Source: Oscillospiraceae bacterium (GTDB lineage: Bacteria; Bacillota_A; Clostridia; Oscillospirales; Oscillospiraceae). Taken from it: a stretch of 5,598 nucleotides of DNA. A program made the position numbers and the translations under genes. The stretch covers positions 1-5,598 of the forward strand of contig JAFQPT010000239.1 of NCBI GenBank assembly GCA_017411665.1, read 5' to 3'. This document shows, one piece after another, positions 4,930 to 5,598 of the stretch (its first letter is position 1; each line of letters begins with the position of its first letter). The notes beneath the pieces are model-generated. The model worked only from the letters and a program-made list of their open reading frames with translations, was not told the origin of the DNA and searched no databases.

Positions 4930-5598
4930 ATGGATATTTGTACAAAGATTACCGGTCTGGAACGCCTTGACGGCGCATTCCTGTTCCACACCGACAATGC
5001 TGACATTAAGGTCACCTTTGTTACCGATGAAATCGTTCGTGTTCGCGTTTCCTTTGATAAGGAACTGGCTGAAGAATCCTACGTTCTGAAGGCAACTGCA
5101 TGGGAAGATCGTCTGGACGGCCTGTTCGAAGGCGAACGTGTTCGTCTGCCCGGTGTAGTTCCCGCAGTAGAAGAAAACGAAAAGCAGGTCGTTCTGTCCT
5201 CCGCAGCTCTGCGTCTGGAACTGGACATTGACCCCATCTGCATTCGTCTGTATGACGCTGAAGGCACCGAACTGTACTCTTCTCAGATCGGCAGCCCCTT
5301 TACCCTCGACTCCAACAAGCGTGTTACTCACTACAGCCGCATGGAAGAAGATGACTGCTTCTATGGCTTTGGTGAAAAGGCAGGCAATCTGAATAAGAAT
5401 AAGGAATTTATCCGCGAGCGTGCAACCGACGCTCTGGGCTTCGACCCCGAAAAGTTCGACACTCTGTACAAGCACATTCCTTTCTACATCCGCAGACGTA
5501 ATGCTCGTGCTCGTTTTGAACATACTTTAAACACACATTATCATTTTCAAGCACGGGTTTGGAATAAACAACTTGAATTTCTTCAACACTTTTATCAT
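4930..5598 (+). CDS. Glycoside hydrolase family 31 enzyme, N-terminal part (partial, 3' end aberrant)
   Basis: The frame opens at ATG 4930 with AAGGAG (4918-4923) 6 nt upstream and stays open for 223 codons to the window edge. Residues about 1-189 read as the N-terminal beta-sandwich (galactose-mutarotase-like) domain of GH31 enzymes such as alpha-glucosidase, alpha-xylosidase and sulfoquinovosidase: VTFVTDEIVRVRVSFD (28-43), ESYVLKATAWEDR (49-61), the motif FYGFGEKAGNLNK (144-156) and YKHIPFYI (180-187). There is no signal peptide, so it is probably cytoplasmic. The catalytic barrel with its WxDMNE nucleophile motif would lie to the right and is not seen, so substrate cannot be told. After about residue 189 the sequence (RRNARARFEHTLNTHYHF and on) no longer looks like the family, and base composition drops sharply, so the native gene is probably interrupted or the sequence joined here. 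The terminator upstream and the lack of a clear own promoter leave its expression unclear. Confidence 0.8.
   Translation, partial: MDICTKITGLERLDGAFLFHTDNADIKVTFVTDEIVRVRVSFDKELAEESYVLKATAWEDRLDGLFEGERVRLPGVVPAVEENEKQVVLSSAALRLELDIDPICIRLYDAEGTELYSSQIGSPFTLDSNKRVTHYSRMEEDDCFYGFGEKAGNLNKNKEFIRERATDALGFDPEKFDTLYKHIPFYIRRRNARARFEHTLNTHYHFQARVWNKQLEFLQHFYH
5511..5598. other. AT-rich segment of foreign composition at the right edge
   Basis: The last 88 bases contain 26 G or C (about 30%), against roughly half in the preceding GH31 sequence, and codons change from CTG/TTC/CGT/GAA to TTA, CTT, TTT, CAT and CAA. Three readings stay open or end sensibly: the + frame continuing GH31 (no stop, 223rd codon at the edge); a - frame from the edge ending at TAA 5529-5527 with a Lys-rich tail MIKVLKKFKLFIPNPCLKMI; and another - frame beginning DKSVEEIQVVYSKPV. 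I cannot choose between them. No clear transposon terminal repeat is visible in this short piece. Confidence 0.5.

Noticed and set aside
4912..5523. 203-residue reverse-strand ORF opposite the GH31 gene
   Set aside because: It is antisense to a clear GH31 N-domain, starts in the AT-rich tail without a ribosome site, and has no recognisable domain.

Overview
The window looks like a chromosomal stretch from a gut-type Clostridia, most like the Faecalibacterium/Gemmiger/Subdoligranulum group. This is inferred from near-50% GC coding DNA, very heavy use of CTG, GTT, GAA, AAC and TCC codons in the transporter genes, Gram-positive style AAGGAG ribosome sites, and a lipoprotein-type binding protein. 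No marker gene fixes the taxon. All confidently called genes lie on the + strand.

Layout: (1) The 3' end of an unrecognised gene (1-122) is closed by a near-perfect hairpin terminator (128-163). (2) A short AT-rich promoter region, rich in repeats and with a consensus -35/-10 pair, drives a YcxB-like membrane protein (302-892) and a GntR/FCD transcription regulator (921-1655). The pair ends in a GC-rich hairpin (1663-1693). (3) A second promoter (1739-1767) has a -10 region identical over 13 bp to the first. It precedes a three-gene TRAP transporter: lipoprotein binding protein (dctP-like, 1829-2833), small membrane subunit (dctQ-like, 2988-3467) and large membrane subunit (dctM-like, 3467-4792). 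The dctP-dctQ gap holds several inverted repeats and a strong stem-loop, and dctQ starts at TTG; both fit the binding protein being made in excess. (4) A strong terminator (4819-4878) follows dctM. About 50 nt later begins the N-terminal part of a family GH31 glycoside hydrolase (4930 to the window end).

Working model (inference): the GntR/FCD protein senses an acidic metabolite and controls its own operon and the TRAP operon. The TRAP system imports an organic acid, possibly an acidic sugar or glycoside, by ion-coupled transport, and the GH31 enzyme may hydrolyse a glycoside from the same pathway. The substrate cannot be named from this sequence.

The most anomalous spot is the right edge. 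From about 5495-5515 the GH31 reading frame stops resembling the family, and the last 88 bases fall to about 30% GC with different codon use. This could be a mobile-element insertion, a recombination or inversion junction, or an assembly chimera.
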